From positions 1 to 11,226 of the forward strand of contig CANQSW010000036.1 of the NCBI GenBank assembly GCA_947626615.1: a stretch of DNA of 11,226 nucleotides, given 5' to 3'. This DNA comes from an uncultured Peptococcaceae bacterium (GTDB lineage Bacteria; Bacillota; Dehalobacteriia; UBA4068; UBA4997). The position numbers were made by a program, and so were the translations under genes. Below, in pieces: positions 1-5,963 of the stretch (its first letter is position 1; each line of letters opens with the position of its first letter). The notes below the pieces were generated by a model that was given only the letters and a program-made list of their open reading frames with translations, made no database searches and was not told the origin of the DNA.

Positions 1-357
1 CATGGCGCGCTGATAGGCTTTTTTATCGATCTGCGCGCGCAAAGCCTGCACCGCCGCGCCCTTGCTGGTGTTCAGCAGCCGTATCTGTATCTGCGTCTGG
101 TCGGTTATTTTGGCCATCGCGCCACCCATGGCGTCCACCTCGCGCACGATGACGCCCTTGGCCGGGCCGCCGATAGAGGGATTGCAGGGAGCCAGCGCCA
201 CGCTGTCGAGAGAAAGCGTCACCAGCAGCGTGGGCACGCCGAGACGCGCCGCCGCCAGAGCCGCCTCGCAGCCCGCGTGGCCCGCGCCGACCACCACCAC
301 GCCGTATTCGCCGGCGAGGAAAATATCCGCGTCGTTTTTTTCCGCCAGACTGGGCAT
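1..357 (-). CDS. mnmG: tRNA uridine-5-carboxymethylaminomethyl modification enzyme MnmG (GidA), N-terminal part
   Basis: FAD-dependent partner of MnmE; together they install the 5-carboxymethylaminomethyl (or related) group on U34 of certain tRNAs. Only the first 119 codons lie in the window and the gene runs off the left edge. The Rossmann FAD-binding motif is visible at residues 20-33 (VVVVGAGHAGCEAA), followed by the family segment ALAPCNPSIGGPAKG and then DAMGGAM. The ATG at 357 is chosen because a purine-rich AAAGGGGGCGG lies just upstream and the protein begins with a short leader before the FAD motif, as is usual. A strong promoter (416-444) and a parS palindrome (377-396) lie in its upstream region, so it is probably transcribed separately from mnmE. 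Identity is clear from sequence and from the mnmE neighbour. Confidence 0.96.
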   Translation of the reverse strand, partial: MPSLAEKNDADIFLAGEYGVVVVGAGHAGCEAALAAARLGVPTLLVTLSLDSVALAPCNPSIGGPAKGVIVREVDAMGGAMAKITDQTQIQIRLLNTSKGAAVQALRAQIDKKAYQRAM

Positions 358-376
358 GGCCGCCGCCCCCTTTCCC

Positions 377-396
377 GGTGTTTCACGTGAAACACC
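377..396. promoter_or_regulatory. parS centromere site (ParB/Spo0J binding palindrome)
   Basis: The 20 bases GGTGTTTCACGTGAAACACC form a perfect palindrome. The central 16 bases (379-394, TGTTTCACGTGAAACA) match the well-known Bacillus parS consensus exactly. ParB loads here and spreads, directing SMC loading and origin segregation; parA/parB are commonly found a few genes beyond mnmG in Bacillota, outside this window. The site lies between the mnmG promoter and its ribosome binding site, so it would also be transcribed. In RNA it could fold into an 8-bp hairpin with loop ACGU. Only one copy is seen in the window. Confidence 0.95.
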
Positions 397-415
397 GCCG
401 TTTTCTGATTTATCT

Positions 416-444
416 ATTATATATGATACGCCTCGCGCCGTCAA
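416..444 (-). promoter_or_regulatory. mnmG promoter (sigma-A type)
   Basis: On the minus strand, -35 TTGACG (444-439) and -10 TATAAT (421-416) are separated by exactly 17 bp. Transcription would start near 408-410 and run through parS into mnmG. This is the strongest-looking promoter in the gene-free spacer and suggests that mnmG is uncoupled from the mnmE operon here. Confidence 0.75.
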
Positions 445-462
445 GCGGGCAGGGGAATTACA

Positions 463-498
463 CAAAAGAAAAACGCTGGTGTGAGGCGCTGGCATTTT
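463..498 (-). terminator. Terminator-like hairpin, diverged copy of the mnmE terminator
   Basis: Read leftward, AAAATGC (498-492) pairs with GCGTTTT (476-470), with one U-G wobble, and is followed by the T-rich tail TTTTTCTTTTG. The sequence GAAAAACGC and the flanking order resemble the mnmE terminator at 1882-1918, so this is likely a diverged duplicate. It could stop any transcript coming from mnmE before the mnmG promoter. Confidence 0.5.
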
Positions 499-550
499 GG
501 CTAAATTTAGGTGAATTTAACTGAATTTACCGGAATTTGGCTGATTTTAG
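491..550. repeat. 10-bp phased AATTT array, copy 1
   Basis: Six consecutive decamers (starting at 491, 501, 511, 521, 531 and 541) share the pattern nnn(A)ATTT(T)nn with the AT core at the same position in each; examples are CTAAATTTAG, GTGAATTTAA and CTGAATTTAC. AT tracts repeated at 10 bp lie on one face of the helix and would be expected to bend DNA. Three more arrays with the same motif and period lie at 1351-1420, 1541-1610 and 1771-1830. Confidence 0.85.
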
Positions 551-1300
551 GAAATAGAGGGAGAGGGGGGGGTGGAACGAAGAAAGGAGAGAAGAGGAGG
601 AAGAACAAAAAGCAGGTAGGAGAGAAAGGAGAAGGAGAAACGAGAGAAAAGCGGAAAGCAAGAGAAGTGAACGGGAGAACGGGATAGCGGAGAAGTGGCG
701 TGGGAAAGAGGGAGAAAGAGGGGCGGAGCTAGAAAGGGAGAGCGGAGAAGTGGCAGAGAAAAAGAGAGAGGAAGAAAAGAGCGGAGAGAGAAGGGAGGAC
801 AAGGAGAAAGGAAAACTCGGCGGAGGAACAGCAGCGAGAGAGGGAGGAAGGAAAGAGCAGCGGGAAAGGAAGAACAAAGAGAGAGTGGAACAAGGAAGAA
901 AAAGAAAGGAAGAGGAAAGCAGAGAGTAGAAAGAGAGAGGGGAGATCGGGGAGAAGCAGAGAAAAGAGAGAGTCGGAGGGGAGAGGAAGAGAGACGGAGA
1001 GGGAAGAGAACGCGGAAAGCAAGGAGAAAGGGAAAGGAAAGAGAGAGTATAGAAATGGCGGAAGAGGAAGAGCGGAAGAGCGGGAAGAGAACGGAGCGGA
1101 GCAAAGCAAAGCTAGAAAGGGGAAACGAAGGATAGGCAGGGAAAAAGGGAGCAATAGCAGGAAGAGGAAAGCGAGAAAGGGAGAGAGGAAAAAGAAGGAG
1201 AAGAGAGAGGAAAAGAAAAACGAAGGTGAGCCCATGAAAGGAAAAGCGGAGGGAATATAGCGATGGAGGGTGCGGAAGATAGCGAAAGCGGGAAGAAGAA
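549..1300. repeat. Polypurine tract, about 750 bp, no gene
   Basis: The plus strand is roughly 85-90 % A+G for about 750 bases, made of irregular GA, GGA, GAAA and GGAA runs. Longer internal repeats exist: AGCGGAGAAGTGGC at 686-699 and 741-754 (55 bp apart), and AGCTAGAAAGGG at 727-738 and 1110-1121. Open frames exist on both strands only because stop codons are rare in such a composition. Their translations are monotonous Arg/Glu/Lys/Gly (plus) or Ser/Leu/Phe/Pro (minus), with no domain and no clear start context. I see no gene here. Triplex (H-DNA) formation is possible on composition. Confidence 0.8.
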
Positions 1301-1350
1301 GCCCGTCAGCGGCGGTCCAAAAAACATCGGAAAAGCCGCGAGGGTGCTTT

Positions 1351-1420
1351 TGTGGCAATTTCGCCGAATTCGGCTGAATTTAACCGAATTTAGCAGAATT
1401 TAGCTTATTTTCGACCAAAA
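1351..1420. repeat. 10-bp phased AATTT array, copy 2
   Basis: AATT cores begin at 1357, 1367, 1377, 1387 and 1397, with ATTTT at 1407: an exact 10-bp period. Typical decamers are GCTGAATTTA, ACCGAATTTA and GCAGAATTTA. The array is preceded by a terminator-like remnant (GAAAAGCCGCGAGG, 1330-1343) and followed by TCGACCAAAA and purine-rich DNA, the same order as in the other copies. Confidence 0.85.
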
Positions 1421-1540
1421 GAGGGGTGCCGAAAGGAAAGAGGCAGGGAGACGAAGGGAGCAGAAAGAGGGCAGCGGCTTATTTCCGGAAGGAATGAAGT
1501 AGGAACGGGTAAAGGGATCAGGTATTTTCGCCCGGCGTTT

Positions 1541-1610
1541 TTGCTGCAATTTAGCAGAATTTAGCTGGATTTGGCCGAATTTACCAAATTTAGCTCATTT
1601 TCGACCAAAA
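1541..1610. repeat. 10-bp phased AATTT array, copy 3
   Basis: AT cores begin at 1548, 1558, 1568, 1578, 1587 and 1597; one step is 9 bp, the rest are 10. The array follows CGCCCGGCGTTTTTGCTG, which resembles one arm of the mnmE terminator, and ends in TCGACCAAAA exactly as copy 2 does. Confidence 0.85.
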
Positions 1611-1770
1611 AGAGGAGAACCGAAAAGCATAGGGGTGGGTTAACGGAGAGAGCAGAAAGAGAGGAGCGGCTTATTCCCGGAAGAAAGAGGTAGGCGCAAG
1701 GAAAAGAATCGAACATTATCCTCCGCCGCTGAGCGAAAGAAAAGCACCGAGGCGTCGCCCGGCACTTTTG

Positions 1771-1830
1771 CTGCAATTTAGTTAAATTCGGCTGATTTTG
1801 GCCAAATTTGCCGAATTTTAGTTTACTTTC
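1771..1830. repeat. 10-bp phased AATTT array, copy 4
   Basis: AT cores begin at 1775, 1785, 1795, 1805 and 1814, again on a 10-bp period. The preceding CGCCCGGCACTTTTGCTG matches the start of copy 3. A rudimentary version exists beside mnmE itself: AATTC at 1924 and ATTTT at 1934, 10 bp apart, the second lying in the mnmE stop region. Confidence 0.8.
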
Positions 1831-1881
1831 CCGGACAAAAAAGCGACGGGGAGATAATTTGGTTATCACCCGCCGCCATGG

Positions 1882-1918
1882 TAAAAGAAAAACGCCGCGG
1901 CGTCTCGCCCGGCGTTTT
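1882..1918 (-). terminator. Rho-independent terminator of mnmE
   Basis: Reading leftward from the mnmE stop, AAAACGCCG (1918-1910) pairs perfectly with CGGCGTTTT (1897-1889), followed by the T-rich tail TTTTTCTTTTAC. It starts 14 bases after the stop codon, so the jag-mnmE transcript most likely ends here. Confidence 0.8.
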
Positions 1919-1931
1919 GCTGTAATTCCAC

Positions 1932-3302
1932 TTATTTTCCCAGGCAAAAGCGGGAGAACACCCGCTCGATGATATCGTCCGCCGCCGCCTGGCCGCTGAT
2001 CTCCGCCAGAGACTGCCAGGCCGTTTGCAGGTCGACGCTCAGAAGCTCCGCGTCGAAGCCGGCGGCCAGCGTTTCCGCCGCCGCGGCAAGAGCGTTTGCC
2101 GCCGCCGCCAGTGCCGCCCGCTGGCGCTCGTTGATCAGGCCGGCAAGCTCCTCTCCGCCGCCGCCTGCAAGCAGCAGCTCTCTGGCCGCCCGGCGCAGCT
2201 CGTCCAGCCCCTGCCCCTGCTGGGCGGATATCGGCAGGATCGGCACGCCCGGCACTATTTCCGCCAGCTCCGCCGTCAATTTTTCCGTCGGCGCAGCGTC
2301 GCATTTGTTCAGCAGCAGCAGCAGCGGCCGAGCGGCGTTCGCCGCGATAAGCTCCCGCCAGAAGGCGTCCGGCGGCGCAGTCGCGTCCAGCACCAGCAGT
2401 ATCAAGTCGGCAGCCGCCAAGGCCCGGCGGCTGCGTTCGATGCCGGCCATCTCCACCACGTCGTCGGTCTCGCGGATACCGGCGGTGTCCACCAGGCGCA
2501 GCGGCAGGCCGCCCAGCACGTAATATTCCTCCACCGTGTCGCGCGTCGTGCCGGGAACCGGCGTGACGATAGAGCGCTCCTCCTCCAGCAGGGCGTTCAG
2601 CAGGGTGGATTTGCCGGCGTTGGCCGGGCCAACGATGGCCGTGAGCGCGCCCTCGCGATACAGCCGCCCCTCGCGCGCCTGCGCCAGCAGCCGCTCCACC
2701 TCGCGCCGCGCCGCGTCAAGCTCCGCCCGCAGGCGTTCTGCCGGCGGCTCCGCCGCTTCGTCGGGATAGTCGATCAAAAGTTCCAGCTCGGCCAGCAGAT
2801 CCAGCAGCCGGTCGGTGAGCGCGGCGATCTCGCGCTGCAGGCTGCCGTCAAGCTGCCGTTCCGCTATCCGTAGCGCCGCGGCGCATTTGGCTTCGATCAG
2901 GTCGACGACCGCCTCCGCCTGATCCAGCGAGAGCTTGCCGTTGATGAACGCGCGCGCGGTGAACTCGCCGGGCTCGGCCAGGACCGCGCCCGCCGCCAAC
3001 ACCGCCGCCAAAACCTCGCGGCAGACGACGTAGCCGCCGTGACATTGCAGCTCCGCTACGTCCTCGCCAGTGTAGGAACGGGGCCCGGGCATATAGACGG
3101 CCAGCGCCTGATCCAGCGCTTCTCCTTTGGAGCTGACGACCCGGCCCAGATACATATGCCGTGGCGAAAATTCACCGCTCCCGCCGGCCGGGCGAAACAC
3201 CCGTGCCAGCACGTCCTTTGCCGTCGGCCCGCTGATACGGATAACGCCGATCCCGCCCACGCCGGGCGGCGTGGCAACGGCGGCTATCGTTTGACCCAAC
3301 AT
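1932..3302 (-). CDS. mnmE: tRNA modification GTPase MnmE (TrmE)
   Basis: GTPase that works with MnmG on U34 of tRNA, using a folate one-carbon unit. The 456 residues match the usual length of about 450-460. Visible in order are the N-terminal folate-binding domain (TIAAVATPPGVGGIGVIRIS near the start, then PRSYTGEDVAELQCHGG), a helical domain, and the inserted G domain. In the G domain the P-loop GPANAGKST lies at about 225-233, the switch region TPVPGTTRD follows, then DTAGIRET (near 272), NKCD (near 331) and ISAQ. The C-terminal FCLGK carries the conserved folate-activating cysteine. The P-loop reads GPANAGKS where most homologues have GRPNxGKS; the GxxxxGKS core is intact. The ATG at 3302 has AAGGAG/AGGAG upstream. 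It follows jag by 61 bases, with a hairpin terminator between them. Confidence 0.97.
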   Translation of the reverse strand: MLGQTIAAVATPPGVGGIGVIRISGPTAKDVLARVFRPAGGSGEFSPRHMYLGRVVSSKGEALDQALAVYMPGPRSYTGEDVAELQCHGGYVVCREVLAAVLAAGAVLAEPGEFTARAFINGKLSLDQAEAVVDLIEAKCAAALRIAERQLDGSLQREIAALTDRLLDLLAELELLIDYPDEAAEPPAERLRAELDAARREVERLLAQAREGRLYREGALTAIVGPANAGKSTLLNALLEEERSIVTPVPGTTRDTVEEYYVLGGLPLRLVDTAGIRETDDVVEMAGIERSRRALAAADLILLVLDATAPPDAFWRELIAANAARPLLLLLNKCDAAPTEKLTAELAEIVPGVPILPISAQQGQGLDELRRAARELLLAGGGGEELAGLINERQRAALAAAANALAAAAETLAAGFDAELLSVDLQTAWQSLAEISGQAAADDIIERVFSRFCLGK

Positions 3303-3328
3303 GGCGCTCCTCTCCTTTTTCTCTCGTC

Positions 3329-3358
3329 AAAAGAAAACCGCCCCGGCAGGGCGGTTTT
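3329..3358 (-). terminator. Hairpin terminator between jag and mnmE
   Basis: A perfect 10-bp inverted repeat, AAAACCGCCC (3334-3343) and GGGCGGTTTT (3349-3358), with loop CGGCA. Read leftward it ends in TTTTCTTTT, a good intrinsic terminator just after jag. mnmE starts only about 27 bases further on, so expression of mnmE depends either on readthrough or on a promoter inside jag; no clear promoter fits in the gap. Confidence 0.8.
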
Positions 3359-3363
3359 GTCTG

Positions 3364-4014
3364 CTATTCGGCGTCGTTATAAGGCGCTTTGTCGTGTACG
3401 CGCTTGATGACCACCTTGCGGTAGGGTTCTTCGCCAACGCTCACGGTCTTTACGCCCTCGGCGTTTTGCAGCGCGATGTGGATAACGCGGCGTTCGTGCG
3501 GGCTCATGGGCTCCAGCGTCACGTCGCGGTCGGAACGGCGGGCTTTATCCGCCATTTTGCGGGCCAGGTTGGCCAGCGTCTTTTCGCGCTCGGCCCGGTA
3601 GCCCTCAACGTCCAGCACGATGCGGGTCTTTTCCTCAAACTGGCGGTTGACGGCCAGATTGGTCAGATATTGCAGCGCGTCCAGCGTTTCGCCGCGGCGG
3701 CCGATCACCGCCCCCATGCCCTTGCCGTGGAAAGTGATCCAGGTTATGCCGTCGCGCTCCTCCACCGTGGGGGTGGCGTTCACGCGCAGGCTGGCAAAAA
3801 TGGGCTGCAAAAATCTGATCGCGTCCCGGCTGGGATCGTTATCGTTATACGTCACGCGGACCTGCGCGTCCTTGCCGCCGAAAAGCCCTAAAACGCCCTT
3901 CGCGCCCGGATCCAATACTTCGATCTCCACCAGATCCCGCGTTACGCCAAGCTCACGCAGCGCCATTTCGATGGCCTGCTCCGCTGTTTTTGCCGATTTT
4001 TCCAATACGACCAT
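3364..4014 (-). CDS. khpB: RNA-binding protein KhpB (Jag/EloR)
   Basis: Cytoplasmic RNA-binding protein, known in other Bacillota to pair with KhpA and to influence cell elongation and division. The 216 residues show the full domain set: Jag_N at about 1-52 (LGVTRDLVEIEVLDPGAKG then GLFG), a type II KH domain at about 75-150 with the GxxG loop in AVIGRRGETLDALQYL (105-108), and an R3H domain with SPHERRVIHIAL (171-182, R175 and H179 forming the RxxxH motif). The ATG at 4014 follows GGAGGT by eight bases. It lies downstream of yidC, as in most Bacillota. A terminator follows. Confidence 0.96.
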   Translation of the reverse strand: MVVLEKSAKTAEQAIEMALRELGVTRDLVEIEVLDPGAKGVLGLFGGKDAQVRVTYNDNDPSRDAIRFLQPIFASLRVNATPTVEERDGITWITFHGKGMGAVIGRRGETLDALQYLTNLAVNRQFEEKTRIVLDVEGYRAEREKTLANLARKMADKARRSDRDVTLEPMSPHERRVIHIALQNAEGVKTVSVGEEPYRKVVIKRVHDKAPYNDAE

Positions 4015-4033
4015 TTTTTTCGACCTCCTCAGG

Positions 4034-4060
4034 CGGCCGCCGAAAGATTTTCGGGCAGCC
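4034..4060. repeat. Inverted repeat in the yidC-jag gap
   Basis: CCGAAA (4040-4045), GAT, TTTCGG (4049-4054) is a perfect 6-bp stem, extended outward by GC-rich sequence. It lies in the 132-bp gap between the yidC stop and jag. The same gap has a second imperfect GGGAG...CTCCC hairpin near 4100-4130. Neither has a clear T tail, so they may be mRNA-stabilising or processing structures rather than terminators. Confidence 0.45.
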
Positions 4061-4146
4061 GTTTTCGTCCAAAATCCCTGATTTTCGCTTTTCTCTCTAC
4101 GGCGCGGGAGGCGACGATCTCCCGGCGTCGGGTTTTTCTTTGTTGT

Positions 4147-5016
4147 TTATCTGCGGCGGCGGCGGTGCTTCTTCGGTGCCTCCGCGCCGTCTGCGGCGCT
4201 TTCCGCCGGCTCGGCGGCCGCCTTTTCCGGCTTCTCCGCTTTTTCCGGCTTCGCCGGTTTCTCCGCTTTGGCGGGGCTCTCCGGCCGCGCCTCGCGGCGG
4301 GCGTTATGCCTGCCCTTGCCGGCCTGCTTGCGCTCCTCCAGCTTCTGCTTCTTTTCCTCCGCCAGAGCCGCCTGCCGCTCCTGCAGCTTCTTCTTCATCG
4401 GCTTGGTGACGAGCAGCTGCTGCAAAATGCTGATGACGGTGATAGCCAGCCAGTAGACGCAGAGGAAGGCCGGGAATTTGGCCGCCATCCACGCCATCAT
4501 CAGAGGCATGGCGATCAGCATATATTTCTGCATGAACTGCGTGGGCTTGCCCGTGATGATCAGGCTCTGCAGGAAGGTGCTGACGCCCACCAGCACCACC
4601 ATGATATGCGTGGTATCGACCTCGCCCAGATCCGGAATCCAGAAGAAGTCGTAATATTCCGGATAGGCCGGCACGAACGCGCGCAGCCCCTGATAGATAC
4701 CGATCAGGATCGGGAACTGAATCAGCGTGGGCAGACACCCCGAAAGCGGGTTAACGTCGTAATCCTTGTAAAGCTCCATCATCTTCTGATTCAGAACTTC
4801 GGGATTGCTGGCGTATTTTTTTTGCAGCTCCTGCATCTGCGGCTGGATCTGCTGCATCGCGATAGTGGAACGCATCTGGTTCAGGTTCAGCGGCAGCAGC
4901 ACGATGCGGATTATCAGGGCGATAACAATGATCGCCAACGCATAGCTGGGGAACCCCAGGCTTTGACTGATCTGAAAAATGCCTTCCAGGCAGCTTGTAA
5001 CGATTTGTGTGAACAT
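4147..5016 (-). CDS. yidC: Membrane protein insertase YidC (OxaA/SpoIIIJ type)
   Basis: Inserts membrane proteins alone or with SecYEG. The 289 residues have the short Gram-positive form without the large extracytoplasmic domain. Hydrophobic segments appear at about 25-45, 95-115, 140-155 and 170-200. The conserved groove arginine is R37 in ALIIRIVLLPLNL, followed by the cytoplasmic coiled hairpin IQPQMQELQKKYASNPE and then NPLSGCLPTLIQFPILIGIYQ. The N-terminus (MFTQIVTSCLEG) has a cysteine at position 9 but no convincing lipobox. The C-terminal tail of about 80 residues is highly charged, with repeated EKPAKPEKAEKPEK and a final HRRRRR, likely contacting the ribosome. The ATG at 5016 is preferred over an upstream in-frame GTG at 5040, because AGAGGA sits about 10 bases before it and the protein then starts like other family members. 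Confidence 0.95.
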   Translation of the reverse strand: MFTQIVTSCLEGIFQISQSLGFPSYALAIIVIALIIRIVLLPLNLNQMRSTIAMQQIQPQMQELQKKYASNPEVLNQKMMELYKDYDVNPLSGCLPTLIQFPILIGIYQGLRAFVPAYPEYYDFFWIPDLGEVDTTHIMVVLVGVSTFLQSLIITGKPTQFMQKYMLIAMPLMMAWMAAKFPAFLCVYWLAITVISILQQLLVTKPMKKKLQERQAALAEEKKQKLEERKQAGKGRHNARREARPESPAKAEKPAKPEKAEKPEKAAAEPAESAADGAEAPKKHRRRRR

Positions 5017-5056
5017 TAAATATGTTTCCTCTTTCTGCACCGCTCTGCGGTCATAG

Positions 5057-5266
5057 CTATTTTACCGGGTCGTAGCCGCCCTCATGCCAGGGGTGGCAGC
5101 GGCAGATGCGCTTTAAGGCCAGCCAACCGCCCTTTATAGCGCCGTATTTGGTTATGGCCTCGATCGCGTAGGCCGAGCAGGTGGGCGTATAGCGGCAGTT
5201 GGCGCCGAGATACGGCGAAATGGCCAGCTGATAAAAGCGTATCAGCAAGATAAGCAGCCTGCGCAT
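5057..5266 (-). CDS. yidD: Membrane protein insertion efficiency factor YidD
   Basis: Small membrane-associated protein that aids YidC-dependent insertion; normally encoded between rnpA and yidC, as here. The 69 residues cover the whole family: an amphipathic/hydrophobic N-terminus (RRLLILLIRFYQLAISPYLG), then the signature CRYTPTCSAYAIEAI and the end RICRCHPWHEGGYDPV. The ATG at 5266 has GGAGGGAGAGAA directly upstream. It starts 31 bases after the rnpA stop and ends 40 bases before yidC. Confidence 0.95.
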   Translation of the reverse strand: MRRLLILLIRFYQLAISPYLGANCRYTPTCSAYAIEAITKYGAIKGGWLALKRICRCHPWHEGGYDPVK

Positions 5267-5297
5267 TTCTCTCCCTCCTCATTGGAAAAAAGGCTGC

Positions 5298-5639
5298 CTA
5301 GCGAGGGGATAATCCCGCGCCCCGCAAAAGCTGGACGACGCGGCGGCGAAGGCTCTCCACTGTTTCCTCCTTCGCGCCCAGCCGGGCGATCAATACGTAA
5401 TCATAGCCCGGCGCAAACGCGGCCAACTCCTGCCGGCAGGCTTCACGCAGCCGGCGGCGCACCAAATTCCTCTCCACAGCTTTGCCGATCTTTTTGGAGA
5501 CGGAAAAGCCCAACCTTTTGGCACCCTTTTCCGCCGGACGAAAGCACAGCACGAAGGCCCGGCATTTCAGCGCCTTGCCGTGCCGGTACACCCGGCGAAA
5601 ATCCTGCCTTCTTTTCAAACGGTTCGCCTGCTTTAACAT
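5298..5639 (-). CDS. rnpA: Ribonuclease P protein component
   Basis: Protein subunit of RNase P, which binds the catalytic RNA and the 5' leader of pre-tRNA. The 113 residues match the usual length. The N-terminal LKRRQDFRRVYRHGK and the RNR motif KKIGKAVERNLVRRRLREA (about 49-67) are diagnostic. It follows rpmH by 15 bases. The upstream ribosome binding sequence is weak (GGGG), which suggests translational coupling to rpmH. Confidence 0.95.
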   Translation of the reverse strand: MLKQANRLKRRQDFRRVYRHGKALKCRAFVLCFRPAEKGAKRLGFSVSKKIGKAVERNLVRRRLREACRQELAAFAPGYDYVLIARLGAKEETVESLRRRVVQLLRGAGLSPR

Positions 5640-5654
5640 ATAGGCCCCAAAATT

Positions 5655-5789
5655 TTAGGCAGAAAGAACCTTGCGGCCCTTGGCGCGGCGGCGGGCCAAA
5701 ACCTTGCGGCCGTCCTTGCTGCTCATGCGGGCCAAAAAGCCGTGTACTCTTTTGTGGACGCGGCGCTTCGGCTGATAAGTCCTCTTCAT
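5655..5789 (-). CDS. rpmH: Large-subunit ribosomal protein L34 (bL34)
   Basis: Forty-four residues, strongly basic, starting MKRTYQPKRRVHKRVHGFLA and ending RRAKGRKVLSA, the typical bL34 sequence. The ATG at 5789 is chosen over one two codons upstream (5795) because GGGGGT is then six bases away rather than overlapping the start, and bL34 usually begins MKRT. First gene of the leftward operon, with a well-formed promoter at 5897-5925. Confidence 0.98.
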   Translation of the reverse strand: MKRTYQPKRRVHKRVHGFLARMSSKDGRKVLARRRAKGRKVLSA

Positions 5790-5896
5790 CGTCATACCCC
5801 CATTCTGATAAAACGCTCTTTTGACGGAAATTTTCCGGCGGTCTTGCCCCGCCGCCCTGTTTTTGCACACATTTGGCAATATTACAGGTAAATTAT

Positions 5897-5925
5897 ATCA
5901 TAATAAAAATTCAAAGATTTGTCAA
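5897..5925 (-). promoter_or_regulatory. rpmH operon promoter
   Basis: On the minus strand, consensus -35 TTGACA (5925-5920), a 17-bp spacer, then -10 TATGAT (5902-5897). A second TATAAT overlaps just downstream (5897-5892) but would have a 22-bp spacer. This would drive rpmH-rnpA-yidD-yidC-jag and leaves a leader of about 100 bases. Confidence 0.75.
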
Positions 5926-5963
5926 GCTGTGCGGCAAAAAAAGATGTCCGGAAATGTCCTAAC

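Larger units (their letters stand above)
1330..1931. repeat. Degenerate tandem repeat of the mnmE terminator/3' end
   Basis: Successive units share one order: a terminator-like hairpin remnant, the decamer array, (G)ACCAAAA, a purine-rich spacer, and a CTTATTyCCGGAAG block. The first AT cores fall at 1357, 1548, 1775 and 1924, giving unit lengths of 191, 227 and 149 bp. The segment 1670-1735 is collinear with the native mnmE 3' end at 1931-1995: CTTATT then, 39 versus 35 bases on, TCGAACATTATCCTCCGCCG against TCGATGATATCGTCCGCCG. A similar but weaker block starts at 1479. A further unit start lies at 464-550, beyond the polypurine tract. No credible gene lies here. Confidence 0.65.

Noticed and set aside
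527..1358. Several open frames (up to 209 aa) on both strands in the polypurine tract
   Set aside because: Translations are monotonous Ser/Leu/Phe/Pro or Arg/Glu/Lys/Gly. Near absence of T on one strand removes stop codons, so long frames are expected by composition. No domain or reliable start signal.
491..1830. CRISPR array in the repeat-rich spacer
   Set aside because: The repeats are 10 bp, tandem without spacers and degenerate; larger units are 149-227 bp. No repeat-spacer structure.
358..1931. Insertion sequence or transposon remnant in the mnmE-mnmG gap
   Set aside because: No transposase fragment, terminal inverted repeats or target duplication seen; the repeats resemble the local mnmE end instead.
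1561..2304. Minus-strand frame of 247 aa running from the repeats into mnmE
   Set aside because: It is an out-of-frame reading of the mnmE 3' half, extended through the repeat region; mnmE itself is well supported in another frame.
4165..5019. 284-aa plus-strand frame opposite yidC
   Set aside because: Shadow of yidC; no ribosome binding site and His/Gln/Arg-rich content typical of antisense frames.
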